Shown piece after piece: positions 9,591 to 19,652 of a stretch of 64,000 nucleotides of DNA. The notes under the pieces were generated by a model, which made no database searches, was not told where the DNA came from, and saw only the letters and a list, made by a program, of their open reading frames with translations. Each line of letters opens with the position of its first letter. Position 1 is the first letter of the stretch. Source of the stretch: an uncultured bacterium (lineage in GTDB: Bacteria; Planctomycetota; Phycisphaerae; Phycisphaerales; SM1A02); NCBI GenBank assembly GCA_903919715.1, contig CAIXJC010000013.1:1-64000 (forward strand). The letters run 5' to 3'. The translations under genes were made by a program, and so were the position numbers.

Positions 9591-11195
9591 GTGACGTTTA
9601 TTGCCGTCGCTATTCCTGTTTCGCGCACCGATGCGGTCAGTCGAGCTCTGGAATCTGCGCAAATTGCGAAGTCGCAGGGCGCAGATTTGGTGGAGTGGCG
9701 AGTGGACACGCTCGCGGAAGATCCCAGTGGATCTGCAACTCTCATTCGACTTGTTCAAGAATCTCCTCTTCCGTGCATCGTGACTCTTCGCACGGAATCG
9801 GAAGGTGGCGCATTTTCTGGAAGTGACGACGAGCGAATTGAAATGTGGCGGGCCGCATGCGCTGCCGTTCCACCTCCTGCGTACATCGACATTGAATTAG
9901 CGACGTATCACAGACGAGTTCCGATGGGAGATTCGGCACGGGACATCGCTCGCTTTTCCAGCGGATCAAAGTTGGATGCGCCGCGAATCATTTTGTCATT
10001 CCACGATTTTCATGGACGGCCCGCTGGACTTTCATCGCGGGTTGCAGAGATGTGGTCGGATCCTGGAAGTGCGATTGCCAAGGTCGTGTGGATGGCGCGA
10101 ACTCCGCGTGACAATATCGAGGCGTTTGAATTGCTCGCGTCGCGGGCGAAACCAACCATTGCGCTCTGTATGGGAGAGCATGGTTTGATGAGCCGCATTT
10201 TGGCGCCGAAATTTGGCGGATTTTTGACGTATGCGCGCATGGATGACCACGGCACTGCGCCTGGTCAACCGACGACTGAAGAGTTGTTGCGCGACTGGGG
10301 ATTTCGGTCGATCAATCGTTCGACCAAGGTGTATGGAATACTCGCATATCCCGCCTCCCATTCGCGTTCGCCAGAGATTCACAATCGGTGGTTTCTTGCC
10401 GCCAACGTGAATGCACGTCTCTTCGCGATCAGTGTTGCGCCATTATGGGAGTCATTCAAGGCAACGATGCTGGAATTGTTCGGGCATGAGCCTTTGGATT
10501 TTTGTGGAGCCGCAGTCAGCATGCCACATAAGGAAAATGCTCTGCGATTCGTGGAGGAATCGGGTGGCGTGATTGATCAAAGTACGCAGCGAATTGGCGC
10601 TGCAAACACGATCGGGCGAGCCGCTGACGGACGACTCTTTGCGCGCAATACCGATGTCGACGGTGTGGTCGAGGTTCTCTCTAGTGCAATGCGAAGTTCG
10701 GGAGGCGACGGCGATCTACGTGGCAAACGAGTTGCGATTTTGGGAGCGGGCGGTGCCGCACGCGCCGCAGCATTTGGCGTGGCGAATCGTGGAGCATCGG
10801 TTGTCATTGCGAATCGAACCGCAAGTAAAGCAACGCAGATTGCAGAAGAGTTCGCAGTCGCATGTGGGGACGCACCTGCTCTTGATGTCACGGCGAAGGC
10901 GATGTCAGCCTTGGCGAAGGAACGGTTTGACGTGATCGTCAACTGCACCAGCGTCGGTATGGAAGGCGGTTCCGCAGAAGGTCAGAATCCACTTCCTGAG
11001 GGGGTTGTTCTTGACGAGAGGAGTGTGGTGATGGATGCCGTGTACGCGCCCGCACAGACTGCGCTTCTTCGGCACGCATCGCAGCGCGGGGCGAAGTGTG
11101 TGGGCGGTTGGGAGATGCTGATCGCGCAGGCTGCGCATCAGTTTGAGGCGTGGACGGGTTCGCGTCCGCCGACCGATGCGGCGCCAGCGAGATAA
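9591..11195 (+). CDS. aroDE: Bifunctional 3-dehydroquinate dehydratase / shikimate dehydrogenase
   Basis: A fusion of type I AroD (residues about 1-245) and AroE (about 250-530), carrying out steps three and four of the shikimate pathway. AroD: VEWRVDTL, catalytic His in LSFHDFHG, Schiff-base Lys in AIAKVVWMA. AroE: GILAYPASHSRSPEIHN, catalytic Lys in SMPHKENALRF, AANTI, NTDVDGV, the NADP-binding GAGGAARA and a following VVIANRTASK. The GTG at 9591 places the conserved AroD start (FIAVAIPVSR) at the N-terminus; an ATG at 9531 is open but gives 20 unlikely residues. aroC follows after 9 bases. Confidence 0.95.
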   Translation: MTFIAVAIPVSRTDAVSRALESAQIAKSQGADLVEWRVDTLAEDPSGSATLIRLVQESPLPCIVTLRTESEGGAFSGSDDERIEMWRAACAAVPPPAYIDIELATYHRRVPMGDSARDIARFSSGSKLDAPRIILSFHDFHGRPAGLSSRVAEMWSDPGSAIAKVVWMARTPRDNIEAFELLASRAKPTIALCMGEHGLMSRILAPKFGGFLTYARMDDHGTAPGQPTTEELLRDWGFRSINRSTKVYGILAYPASHSRSPEIHNRWFLAANVNARLFAISVAPLWESFKATMLELFGHEPLDFCGAAVSMPHKENALRFVEESGGVIDQSTQRIGAANTIGRAADGRLFARNTDVDGVVEVLSSAMRSSGGDGDLRGKRVAILGAGGAARAAAFGVANRGASVVIANRTASKATQIAEEFAVACGDAPALDVTAKAMSALAKERFDVIVNCTSVGMEGGSAEGQNPLPEGVVLDERSVVMDAVYAPAQTALLRHASQRGAKCVGGWEMLIAQAAHQFEAWTGSRPPTDAAPAR

Positions 11196-11204
11196 GATCG
11201 CATC

Positions 11205-12374
11205 GTGGCGCAATTAACCTATCGAACCGCCGGCGAATCTCACGGGCCTGCACTCATTGCATTGATCGAAGGTATGCCCTCTGGCGTTGCGATCGATCAT
11301 GCGTTTATCGATAGCGAATTGCATCGAAGGCAGGGCGGTTATGGTCGCGGCGCGCGGCAACGCATCGAAGAAGATCGCGCGATTTTTCTTTCTGGTATTC
11401 GCCAGCAGGTGACGCTTGGATCTCCGATCGCCATTGAGATTGCGAATGCGGATTCTCGAATCGATGATGTCGAACGGACGCCCCCAGTCTTTCGCCCTCG
11501 GCCAGGTCACGCGGATCTTGCAGGAAGCATCAAGTGGCTTACGACGGATTGTCGGGCGACGCTTGAACGTGCGAGCGCACGCGAGACTGCGGCACGAACT
11601 GCGGCAGGGGCGGTGGCGCAGTGTCTGCTGCGTACGTTTGGAATCGAGTGCTTCGGATTCGTCTGCGGCTCTCTGGCGACGACGAGTGCTGTCGAACCGA
11701 GTGCGGCAACGCTTCAGAAAATGCGCACGGCGCGCGACGCAAGCGAGGTGTATTGCCCGGATGCTGCAGCATCTGCGTCAATCGTTGCTGCGATTCATCA
11801 AGCAAAAGTTGACAAAGACACCGTCGGCGGAATGTGCGAAGTGCATGTCTTTGGCGTCGTGCCCGGACTCGGTTCGTGTGCGAGTAGCGATTTGCGCTTG
11901 GATGCTCGTCTCGCAGGAGCGGTGATGAGCATTCAGGCCTTCAAGGGAGTCGAGATCGGATTGGGTAACGAAGTGGCGCGCCGCACGGGCAGTCAGGTTC
12001 ACGATCCAATTTTGTTCGATCCTTCTCGGCGGGGCGAATCTCATTTAGGATTTGTGCGTCCTTCAAACAACGCTGGAGGTCTTGAGGGTGGCATGACCAA
12101 TGGAATGCCGATCATCGTGCGTGGTGCTATGAAGCCGATTTCAACTCTGCTGCGTGGTATGCCAAGCGTCGATTTGCGGACGCACGAATCAACACAAAGC
12201 CAGTACGAACGATCTGATATCAGTGCGATCGCAGCGGCGAGTGTCGTGATGGAGAACGTGGTGGCATTCGAGATTGCACGAGCGATGTGCGAAAAATTCG
12301 GCGGAGATTCGCTGGGCGAAATGCGGACGAATTATGATTCGTTCGTTGCGGCGGCGCGCCGAATGGGGGAATAG
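11205..12374 (+). CDS. aroC: Chorismate synthase
   Basis: 389 residues. It converts EPSP to chorismate using reduced FMN. Conserved blocks: LTYRTAGESHGPAL at the N-terminus, RRQGGYGRGARQ, DIxxxxERASARETAAR-type region with LERASARETAARTAAG, VEIGLGNEVAR, and RPSNNAGGLEGGMTNGMPI. GTG start at 11205, 9 bases after aroDE, so the two are probably cotranscribed. This gives two consecutive shikimate pathway genes encoding three activities. Confidence 0.96.
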   Translation: MAQLTYRTAGESHGPALIALIEGMPSGVAIDHAFIDSELHRRQGGYGRGARQRIEEDRAIFLSGIRQQVTLGSPIAIEIANADSRIDDVERTPPVFRPRPGHADLAGSIKWLTTDCRATLERASARETAARTAAGAVAQCLLRTFGIECFGFVCGSLATTSAVEPSAATLQKMRTARDASEVYCPDAAASASIVAAIHQAKVDKDTVGGMCEVHVFGVVPGLGSCASSDLRLDARLAGAVMSIQAFKGVEIGLGNEVARRTGSQVHDPILFDPSRRGESHLGFVRPSNNAGGLEGGMTNGMPIIVRGAMKPISTLLRGMPSVDLRTHESTQSQYERSDISAIAAASVVMENVVAFEIARAMCEKFGGDSLGEMRTNYDSFVAAARRMGE

Positions 12375-12401
12375 TTCGGGTGGGCGGGGGTTGCGAATTA
12401 T

Positions 12402-13493
12402 TTATGGAACCAATTTCTTCCAGCCCGCATTGTCGATCGTCAGCGTCAACTGCGAATCGCTCTGCGTCATGTCGAGAGCTTCCGCCATCTGCGTGAACAA
12501 CTTTGGATCGATTCCGCCGCTTCCATTTTTGTCGGGCGCCGACAACATCATTCCCGCCATTCCCGCAATACTTCGAGTGGTCGTGCTCCATGTCTTGCCA
12601 AATTCACCTGCGGATTCTTTGTTTGCAAAGTCCATCGCAGCACGGATGGTCGGATCCGGCCCAAAATCGAGCGACGCGGAAATCGTGTTGAGTTGTTTCA
12701 TGGGCGCGGCAAAGCCAGAAAGGAACATCGTCATCGGGCCGGAATCCTCTTCCATGGATTTGGCGCAGATTTCGCGCAACTCGTCGGTCATCCGCATCCC
12801 GAAGCCAATCGCTGAACTTGGAAGGAGTGTCATCGCACGGTCAAACTCCAATGCCATCGCTGGATCGGATGCGACAGGAAGTGTTTCCTTCGTATCGGTT
12901 TTCAGCCAATACCACCCGTGTCCGATGTGCTCGACGATGATGGAAGTGCCGAATGTTTTCGCCGCCATCGATTGAATGTCGGACTGCGAATTCGTACTGG
13001 TCGTTTGCACAAGGAAGATGACGCCGTCCGCACCGATGGGAAGTTCTTCGGTCAGTGCATCCGTCATGTTGGTCGCAGCATCGCGGTCGGCAACGATATA
13101 GATCGCCTTTGCATTGATTTCCCGCAGCGCCGTCATCGTTTCGTCCAACTTTTTTAGGCTGGGATTCGCTGCGAGTCCGGCAGCCTGCAATTGCAGGAGG
13201 CCCGACGCTTGGACGAGTTGCGGAATCTTCGACTTCGACAAGATCGTCGCGAGCGCATCTGCGCTCTGCTCGATGTGCTTGGTGTCCATACCTGAAGTTG
13301 AAATCCGCATAATTCCAGCAGTCTTCGCAGTGATTACTGTCGGAGGTAAGTCGTCGGAGACGCCTTCGCATCCACCGAGTGATGCGATGGGGGCGAGCGA
13401 TGCGACGGCGACGATTCCCGAAAGTGCGAGCGAACGGATCTTGGAGGCGCATGTGCGGGTAGGTCGGATGAGTGGAGCGCAAAGAGTTGTCAT
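12402..13493 (-). CDS. Predicted lipoprotein of unknown function
   Basis: About 363 residues from the ATG at 13493 (an ATG at 13514 is also possible). The N-terminus has a basic stretch, a hydrophobic run and a lipobox (ASLGGC), so the cysteine should be lipidated and the protein held at the membrane. The rest is alternating alpha/beta with phrases such as AKAIYIVADRDAATNMTD and SAIGFGMRMTDELREICAKS, similar in style to the secreted 605-residue protein at 40280-42097. No known domain is recognised. It converges on aroC and is divergent from asnB, starting 48 bases away from it. Confidence 0.8.
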   Translation of the reverse strand: MTTLCAPLIRPTRTCASKIRSLALSGIVAVASLAPIASLGGCEGVSDDLPPTVITAKTAGIMRISTSGMDTKHIEQSADALATILSKSKIPQLVQASGLLQLQAAGLAANPSLKKLDETMTALREINAKAIYIVADRDAATNMTDALTEELPIGADGVIFLVQTTSTNSQSDIQSMAAKTFGTSIIVEHIGHGWYWLKTDTKETLPVASDPAMALEFDRAMTLLPSSAIGFGMRMTDELREICAKSMEEDSGPMTMFLSGFAAPMKQLNTISASLDFGPDPTIRAAMDFANKESAGEFGKTWSTTTRSIAGMAGMMLSAPDKNGSGGIDPKLFTQMAEALDMTQSDSQLTLTIDNAGWKKLVP

Positions 13494-13540
13494 GCGGCGA
13501 GTATAGGATCGCAACTCGATCGCTCTCGTATGCTGTCGGC

Positions 13541-15493
13541 ATGTGCGGCATAGCGGGTTTTATTGATCCTCGCGCTCAAATACGTGATCCGCGCGAAAAG
13601 CTGGAGAATATGGCACTACGGTTAGCGCACCGCGGACCCGATGATTCCGGTGTGTGGTGGGATGAGAATCGCTGCGTTGGATTTGCGCATCGTCGACTTT
13701 CGGTTATTGAACTCTCTTCGGCCGGGCATCAGCCAATGACGAGTCCGTCTGGGCGATTCATCCTGATATTTAACGGCGAGATTTATAATGCAGAGGCACT
13801 TCGTGAGGAACTCGATTCGTGTTCACGCATCGCATGGCGGGGGAAGAGTGACACGGAAGTGATGCTGGCTTCGTTTGAGACGTGGGGCGTGGCTGAGGCG
13901 ACTCGAAAATTTGACGGGATGTTCGCATTTGCACTCTTTGACCTCCAAACCGACACGTTGCATCTCGCACGCGATCCCGTTGGGAAGAAGCCGCTCTATT
14001 TTGGTTGGGTCAATCGATCGTTTGTATTTGCAAGCGAATTGAAAGCGATGCGCTCGCTTTCCGATGGGCCGCTTGAAGTCGACCGTGGTGCGCTGAGAGA
14101 ATTTTTGTGTCTGGGATATGTCCCGGGAGCGCAGTGCATTCATCCACGCATCCGTAAATTGCAGGCAGGAACGTTGGCGTCGATCACACTTCGCGCTGTT
14201 GCGCGTGGTGACGAGTGCGAGATCACGACCTATTGGAGTGCGCGAGATGTGGCGAGCGCCGCAGCGGCATCGCCCAATCCCGAAGGCGATGAATCGCTTG
14301 TGACTCAATTGCAAGCGCATTTGGAACGAGCGGTTTCGCGGCGAATGATTTCCGATGTGCCCATCGGCGCATTTCTCTCAGGCGGCGTCGATAGTGCGTT
14401 GATCGCAGCCGTCATGTCGCGCGCGAGCCACTCGCCTATCAAGACGTTCACGATTGGCTTTCCAGAGAAGGCATACGACGAATCCGAACGGGCGGGCGCA
14501 ACGGCGAAGGCGCTTGGAACCGATCACACGATCGTGAAATTGACACAGCGTGATGCGTTGGAAGTTGTGCCGCGACTTGCCCAGATTTATGACGAGCCAT
14601 TCGCGGATAGCAGTCAGATTCCAACAGTGTTGTTGTGCGCAATGGCTCGTTCTCAAGTCAGTGTCGCGCTCTCCGGTGATGGTGCGGATGAACTCCTGGG
14701 TGGATATGACAGGTATGTGGTCGCGCCGACGGTAATGACGTTTTATCGTCGATGTCCTCGGGCGATTCGCAGTCTGATCGGGAGATTCTTGTCATTGGCA
14801 TCGTCGGTCGGCGCTGAAAGTGCCGCGCTTCAAGCGATCTTGCCGAGGGCGTTTCACTGGACTCGATTGAGCGACAAGATGCAACGGTTCGCATCGGTCC
14901 TCGCGCATCAATCACCCTCGGAGTATTACCGATTCTTGGCGAGCATTGGCGAGAATGTTGATCGCTTGGTGATTGGTTCGGGAGATATGTCGCAATCAAC
15001 TGAAGATGAAACATGGCCAACGGATATGGACCGCATTGTCGAGCAGATGATGCACCGCGATTTCGCGTCGTATCTGGTGGACGACCTTCTGGTGAAAGTT
15101 GATCGCGCATCAATGTCAGTTGGTCTCGAAGTGCGCTCGCCGTTTCTTGATCGTGAGTTCGTCGAGTGGGCGTGGCGATTGCCCATGCGGTCAAAAATTC
15201 GCGGTCGATGCGGCAAGTGGATCTCATATCAACTCGCAGATCGAATTATTCCAGGTGGATTTCCAAATCAGCCAAAGATGGGATTTGCAGTTCCGATCGC
15301 TGACTGGCTGCGCGGTGATCTGCGAGACTGGGCGGAAGATTTGTTGGACGCACGACGACTTTCGCGCGAGGGATATCTCGACCCACAAGAGACTCGTTCC
15401 AGATGGAATGCGTTTCTCAGTGGAAGGCAGGATGAGCGGCATCTCATCTGGGCGCTTCTGATGTTTCAGTCGTGGAATTCGCAGCGAACATAA
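13541..15493 (+). CDS. asnB: Asparagine synthase (glutamine-hydrolysing)
   Basis: About 650 residues. The start is fixed by MCGIAGF, because Cys2 is the N-terminal nucleophile of the class II glutaminase domain (residues 1-215; RLAHRGPDDSGVW, FNGEIYNAEALRE). The synthetase domain has the PP-loop SGGVDSALIAAV and SGDGADELLGGYDRY. It makes asparagine, or amidates another carboxylate, since related amidotransferases occur in polysaccharide loci; no sugar genes are adjacent here. It is followed by the GAF gene after 19 bases. Confidence 0.93.
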   Translation: MCGIAGFIDPRAQIRDPREKLENMALRLAHRGPDDSGVWWDENRCVGFAHRRLSVIELSSAGHQPMTSPSGRFILIFNGEIYNAEALREELDSCSRIAWRGKSDTEVMLASFETWGVAEATRKFDGMFAFALFDLQTDTLHLARDPVGKKPLYFGWVNRSFVFASELKAMRSLSDGPLEVDRGALREFLCLGYVPGAQCIHPRIRKLQAGTLASITLRAVARGDECEITTYWSARDVASAAAASPNPEGDESLVTQLQAHLERAVSRRMISDVPIGAFLSGGVDSALIAAVMSRASHSPIKTFTIGFPEKAYDESERAGATAKALGTDHTIVKLTQRDALEVVPRLAQIYDEPFADSSQIPTVLLCAMARSQVSVALSGDGADELLGGYDRYVVAPTVMTFYRRCPRAIRSLIGRFLSLASSVGAESAALQAILPRAFHWTRLSDKMQRFASVLAHQSPSEYYRFLASIGENVDRLVIGSGDMSQSTEDETWPTDMDRIVEQMMHRDFASYLVDDLLVKVDRASMSVGLEVRSPFLDREFVEWAWRLPMRSKIRGRCGKWISYQLADRIIPGGFPNQPKMGFAVPIADWLRGDLRDWAEDLLDARRLSREGYLDPQETRSRWNAFLSGRQDERHLIWALLMFQSWNSQRT

Positions 15494-15512
15494 CTCGACC
15501 TATCCTGCGCGA

Positions 15513-16004
15513 ATGAACGCACCATCTCCTCAGTGGCTCGCGGAACTTGGCAAATCGCCGAATTCGCAAGTCGCACTCGAATCAATCGTTCGGTTTTTCG
15601 GTGCGGATACTGGAACGCTTCACAAATTGGGAGCCGACGGATTGTTGCGCCTCGTTGCAATCGTCGGAAAATTTCCTCCGCCAGTCATGGATGCCATTGG
15701 GACGATTCCTGTTGGAAAAGGTTTGGCTGGACTTGCTGCGCAGCGCCGCGGGCCGGTCACAGTATGCAACTTGCAGAGTGATACTTCTGGTGATGTTCGA
15801 CCCGGCGCGCGCGCAACAGGAATGGAAGGTGCGATCACAGTGCCATGCTTTGGCGGATCCGATAGCGGAGAAGTGCTGGGCGTTCTGGGTGTCGCAAATT
15901 TCGCTCCACGAGAATATTCACCGATAGAAACTGTCTCGTTGCTTGAATGCGGACGGAGCGTCGCCGTTGTTCTTGAATCCACACAGTCGGGCCCCGCAGC
16001 GTGA
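15513..16004 (+). CDS. GAF-domain protein
   Basis: 163 residues with a single GAF fold filling almost the whole protein: an N-terminal helix, FFGADTGTLHKLGADGLLRLVA, IPVGKGLAGLAAQRRGPVTV, and GEVLGVLGVANFAPREYSPIETVSLL. GAF domains bind small ligands or cyclic nucleotides. No output domain is attached, so it may sense and act through a partner. Its stop overlaps the GTG start of the following membrane protein (GTGA), suggesting the pair works together. Confidence 0.85.
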   Translation: MNAPSPQWLAELGKSPNSQVALESIVRFFGADTGTLHKLGADGLLRLVAIVGKFPPPVMDAIGTIPVGKGLAGLAAQRRGPVTVCNLQSDTSGDVRPGARATGMEGAITVPCFGGSDSGEVLGVLGVANFAPREYSPIETVSLLECGRSVAVVLESTQSGPAA

Positions 16005-16831
16005 TCGACGCAACTTCTATTCGTGCAGTCATCATTCCGTCCATGAGCGCAGGTGTGATTGCGGTGCTCGCAAGCGTTGTTGTTGAACGATTCGGAGGGC
16101 GTAAGGGCGGCGCTATGGCAACGATTCCGTCGACTGTTATTGCTGCCGCAATCGGATTTTATGAGGTTGACCAGGGCGTTGGATTCTTGAAGGCGATGGC
16201 GGTCATTCCTGTTGGGATGTTTGTTTCGGCTGGATTTCTGACAGTATGGCGGGTCTTGCCAAGGCGGTTGCACTCATTGACTTCCACATCGCGGTTGGTC
16301 GTGACGTCGATTGTCTCGGTTGCAGCGTGGATATTTTTTGCGGCGATCGTCGCAGAAATTCAGCGCAAGTTTGATCCTTCGCCGGGAGGAGCGATTGTGT
16401 GGGGTGTCTGCGCAATTCTCGCAACAGTGATGCTTGGTCTCTTCCTGCTACGGGAGAAGGTGGATGCGCCCCGCGGGAAGCGCAGAGTGGGTGTACTTCA
16501 GTTGTTTCTGCGTGGTCTCGCCTCGACGATCGCAATCGGAATTGCTTTAATTATTGCCAAGAGTGGTATGCCTGTGGTCGGAGGACTTGTGAGCGCATTC
16601 CCAGCAATTTTTCTGACGACGATGGTGAGTACGTGGATTTCACAGGGCCACGAAGTTCCTGTTGGCGCAGTTGCGCCGATGGTCATGGGCGCAGCGAGCG
16701 TTGGCCTTTTTTCGCTCTTGTCGATTTGGCTTTTCCCGTTGCTTGGGGTGATTCCAGGAGTGATCGCCGCATGGATTCTCTCCGTCTCGTTCGTCACCGT
16801 GCCGCTAGTTTATTCCATGCGGGCCCGCTGA
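16001..16831 (+). CDS. Multi-pass membrane protein with internal duplication
   Basis: 276 residues, about eight hydrophobic segments. The two halves look related: IIPSMSAGVIAVLASVVVERFGGRKGG with IPSTVIAAAIGF early, and IAIGIALIIAKSGMPVVGGLVSAFPAIFLTTMV late, each with a small-residue-rich helix and a P-x-(I/T) turn. This resembles inverted or direct duplicated small transport families such as DUF3147, but I cannot confirm this. GTG start overlaps the GAF gene stop. It ends before the inverted repeat at 16876-16919. Confidence 0.75.
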   Translation: MIDATSIRAVIIPSMSAGVIAVLASVVVERFGGRKGGAMATIPSTVIAAAIGFYEVDQGVGFLKAMAVIPVGMFVSAGFLTVWRVLPRRLHSLTSTSRLVVTSIVSVAAWIFFAAIVAEIQRKFDPSPGGAIVWGVCAILATVMLGLFLLREKVDAPRGKRRVGVLQLFLRGLASTIAIGIALIIAKSGMPVVGGLVSAFPAIFLTTMVSTWISQGHEVPVGAVAPMVMGAASVGLFSLLSIWLFPLLGVIPGVIAAWILSVSFVTVPLVYSMRAR

Positions 16832-16875
16832 TAGGTCAGTGGATAGTTGAGAGACAAAAACTCACAAGGGGGGTC

Positions 16876-16919
16876 TTGCGGGCAAAACTCGACCGCTTCA
16901 GGTCGAGTTTTGCCCGCAA
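16876..16919. repeat. Perfect 19-bp inverted repeat between convergent genes
   Basis: TTGCGGGCAAAACTCGACC (16876-16894) and its exact complement (16901-16919) flank a 6-base loop. It lies between the membrane protein gene and clpB, which converge here, so it may work as a two-way terminator, although no T-run follows the stem on either side. A close relative is at 33373-33416. Confidence 0.9.
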
Positions 16920-16955
16920 CCGAGGGGGTTGTGTGGGTGTGCGAAGATTCTGCGC

Positions 16956-19574
16956 TTAAACTGAATGCGGTTTCTTTTTCGTGTCAGTCGTAAATGTAAA
17001 GTTCTTGCCTTGCAAATCCACGCGAACGGTATCGCCGTCCTTAAAGGTGCCGCCGAGAATTCCAGATGCAATCGCATTCTCGATTCGTTGCTGCACAACA
17101 CGCTTGAGAGGGCGTGCACCGAACTGAGGGTCATAGCCTTCCGCAGCAAGTGCATCACGTGCTACGGCAGAAACCTCCAGTCCAAGTCCGCGCTGAACGA
17201 GTCGACGTCGTAGGTTGCCAATCTGAATCTCGGCGATCTTCGCAAGTTGCGCTTGGTCGAGTTGGTGAAAGACCACAGTCTCGTCGATGCGATTCAAAAG
17301 TTCTGGACGCATCTGCTCCTTGAGCATCTTGTAAACGCGTGCACGAATAGCCTCTTCGGTTTGATGCGCTTCGGTCATCTCGAGGATCGCAGACGATCCA
17401 ATATTGCTCGTCATGACGATGATGGTGTTCGCAAAGTTGACCGTGCGTCCCTGCCCATCAGTGAGCCGGCCATCGTCGAGCACTTGCAAGAGAATATTGC
17501 TGACATCAGGGTGAGCCTTTTCGAATTCGTCGAAGAGGACGACACAGTATGGCCTTCGGCGAACAGCTTCGGTCAAGCGTCCACCTTCCTCATATCCAAC
17601 ATAGCCGGGAGGCGCGCCAATCAATCGTGCAACCGAATGTCGCTCCATAAATTCGCTCATGTCGATACGCACCATTGCGTCCTGAGAATCGAACAACAAC
17701 TCTGCGAGTGCCTTGCAGAGTTCGGTCTTGCCAACACCAGTTGGTCCAAGAAAGAGGAACGATCCGATTGGACGATTCGCTTCGCCAAGTCCAGCTCGAT
17801 TTCGGCGGACGGCTTCGGAGACCGCGCGCACCGCTTCGGATTGGCCGACCACTCTGCGTCGGAGCGCATCTTCGATATGCAAGAGTTTCTCGCGTTCGCT
17901 TTCGATCAGCTTCGACATAGGAATGCCAGTCCACTTGGCGACAACTTCCGCGACGGCTTCCGGATCGACTTCTTCTTTCACAAGTGCGTTGCCAGATTCG
18001 ATTCGCTTTCGAAGAGCTTTCTCCGCCTCGCTGCGTCGTAATTCGAGGTCACGGATTTCCCCATGTTGAATGCGGGCAGCACGCTCGAATTCGCCGCGCC
18101 GCTGGGCTTGTTCGAATTCGACTCGTCGTGCTTCGATTTGCCTGTCAATATCCTTGATCGCATCAAGCTCTTTCTTTTCGATTGTCCACTGCGCGGTCAT
18201 GGTTCGGTCTTGCTCGCGCTCGCCGGCCAATTCTTGATCGACGCTCGCAAGGCGCTGTGCGCTCTGCGGGTCCTTCTCAATTTGTAACGCTGCTTTTTCG
18301 ATTTCAAGTTTCGTAATGTGTCGACGGATTGCGTCGAGTTCAACTGGCATCGAATCATTCTCAATGCGTAATCGACTCGCAGCTTCGTCAAGCAAGTCGA
18401 TGGCTTTATCTGGGAGAAATCGATCGCTGATATAGCGATCCGAAAGATTCGCTGCCGTCACGAGTGCTGCGTCTTGGATGCGAACACCGTGATGTGTTTG
18501 GTAACGCTCTTTCAGGCCGCGCAAAATCGCAATCGCGTCCTCGACGCTCGGTTCTCCGATAAAAATAGGACTGAACCGCCGCTCGAAGGCCGCGTCTTTT
18601 TCGACATGCTTGCGATATTCATCAAGCGTTGTCGCACCGATGCAGTGCAATTCGCCGCGAGCGAGGGCAGGCTTGAGCAATTGCCCCGCACCGACAGCGC
18701 CTTCACCTTGCCCAGCGCCGACAATCGTGTGGAGTTCATCGATAAAAAGGATGATGCGACCTTCACTTGAGGCGACTTCGCGCAGAACAGCCTTGAGCCT
18801 CTCCTCGAATTCTCCGCGGAATTTGGCTCCTGCGAGCAGTGACCCGACATCAAGCGCCACGATTCGCGAGGCGCGCATTGCCTCAGGGCAGTCGCCGTCA
18901 ATAATGCGCTGCGCAAGTCCTTCGGCAATGGCGGTCTTGCCAACACCCGGTTCGCCGATGAGCACTGGATTGTTCTTTGTTCGTCGCGATAAAACTTGCA
19001 TGCATCGACGTATTTCTTCGTCACGCCCGATGACAGGATCCAGTTTGCCATTTGCTGCGAGTTCGTTCAGATCTTTTCCGTATTTCTTGAGCGCTTCGTA
19101 TGTGCTTTCCGCTCCAGGATCGTGAATGCCTTGTACGCCACTCGCCTTTCGAATTTCGCGTGCGGTGTTTTCGAGTTCCTTCGCATTCGCACCAACTGCC
19201 GCAAGAATGTCCTTGCCGGCGCCGCGAGTTTCCGCAATGGCAATCAGCAAATGGTCGCTCGAGACGTATGTGTCTTTCATCTTCTGCGCAAGCCGTTCTG
19301 CAGTACCGATGACATCCATCAGTTCGCGACCGCCAGTGGGAGTCGCACCTTGCACGCACGGTTGCCGCGAGAGTTGCGCAACTGCGGTTGCCATAATGCG
19401 CGCAGGATCGAGTCCTGCTTTGGTCAGGACGCTTGAAGCGGGACCGTCCTTTTCGCTCAATAGCGCAACGAGCAAATGCAACGAACCAACTTCTCCGTGC
19501 TGATCACGAACTGCATTGGATTGAGCTTGCGATAGTGCCTGTTGGGCGAGTGTTGTGAATTTCTCGAAGTTCAT
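16956..19574 (-). CDS. clpB: ATP-dependent disaggregase ClpB
   Basis: 872 residues. The ATG at 19574 is chosen because [14 protein letters not shown] is the usual N-terminus; the 20 codons upstream are not family-like. Order of domains: Clp N-domain (1-150), NBD1 with Walker A GEPGVGKT and the [17 protein letters not shown] loop, a coiled-coil M-domain (about 410-525, with [14 protein letters not shown]) that distinguishes ClpB from ClpA/C, NBD2 with GPTGVGKT and [13 protein letters not shown] pore region. It rescues aggregated proteins with DnaK. No CIRCE element is visible in the upstream 78 bases. Confidence 0.97.
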   Translation of the reverse strand: MNFEKFTTLAQQALSQAQSNAVRDQHGEVGSLHLLVALLSEKDGPASSVLTKAGLDPARIMATAVAQLSRQPCVQGATPTGGRELMDVIGTAERLAQKMKDTYVSSDHLLIAIAETRGAGKDILAAVGANAKELENTAREIRKASGVQGIHDPGAESTYEALKKYGKDLNELAANGKLDPVIGRDEEIRRCMQVLSRRTKNNPVLIGEPGVGKTAIAEGLAQRIIDGDCPEAMRASRIVALDVGSLLAGAKFRGEFEERLKAVLREVASSEGRIILFIDELHTIVGAGQGEGAVGAGQLLKPALARGELHCIGATTLDEYRKHVEKDAAFERRFSPIFIGEPSVEDAIAILRGLKERYQTHHGVRIQDAALVTAANLSDRYISDRFLPDKAIDLLDEAASRLRIENDSMPVELDAIRRHITKLEIEKAALQIEKDPQSAQRLASVDQELAGEREQDRTMTAQWTIEKKELDAIKDIDRQIEARRVEFEQAQRRGEFERAARIQHGEIRDLELRRSEAEKALRKRIESGNALVKEEVDPEAVAEVVAKWTGIPMSKLIESEREKLLHIEDALRRRVVGQSEAVRAVSEAVRRNRAGLGEANRPIGSFLFLGPTGVGKTELCKALAELLFDSQDAMVRIDMSEFMERHSVARLIGAPPGYVGYEEGGRLTEAVRRRPYCVVLFDEFEKAHPDVSNILLQVLDDGRLTDGQGRTVNFANTIIVMTSNIGSSAILEMTEAHQTEEAIRARVYKMLKEQMRPELLNRIDETVVFHQLDQAQLAKIAEIQIGNLRRRLVQRGLGLEVSAVARDALAAEGYDPQFGARPLKRVVQQRIENAIASGILGGTFKDGDTVRVDLQGKNFTFTTDTKKKPHSV

Positions 19575-19652
19575 AGTGAAGCTCTCTAGCAATCCTCGTG
19601 CCGAAATGCGTCGATCGCGTGAGATCGAAATCAACCCAAAAACGTGATAGTT

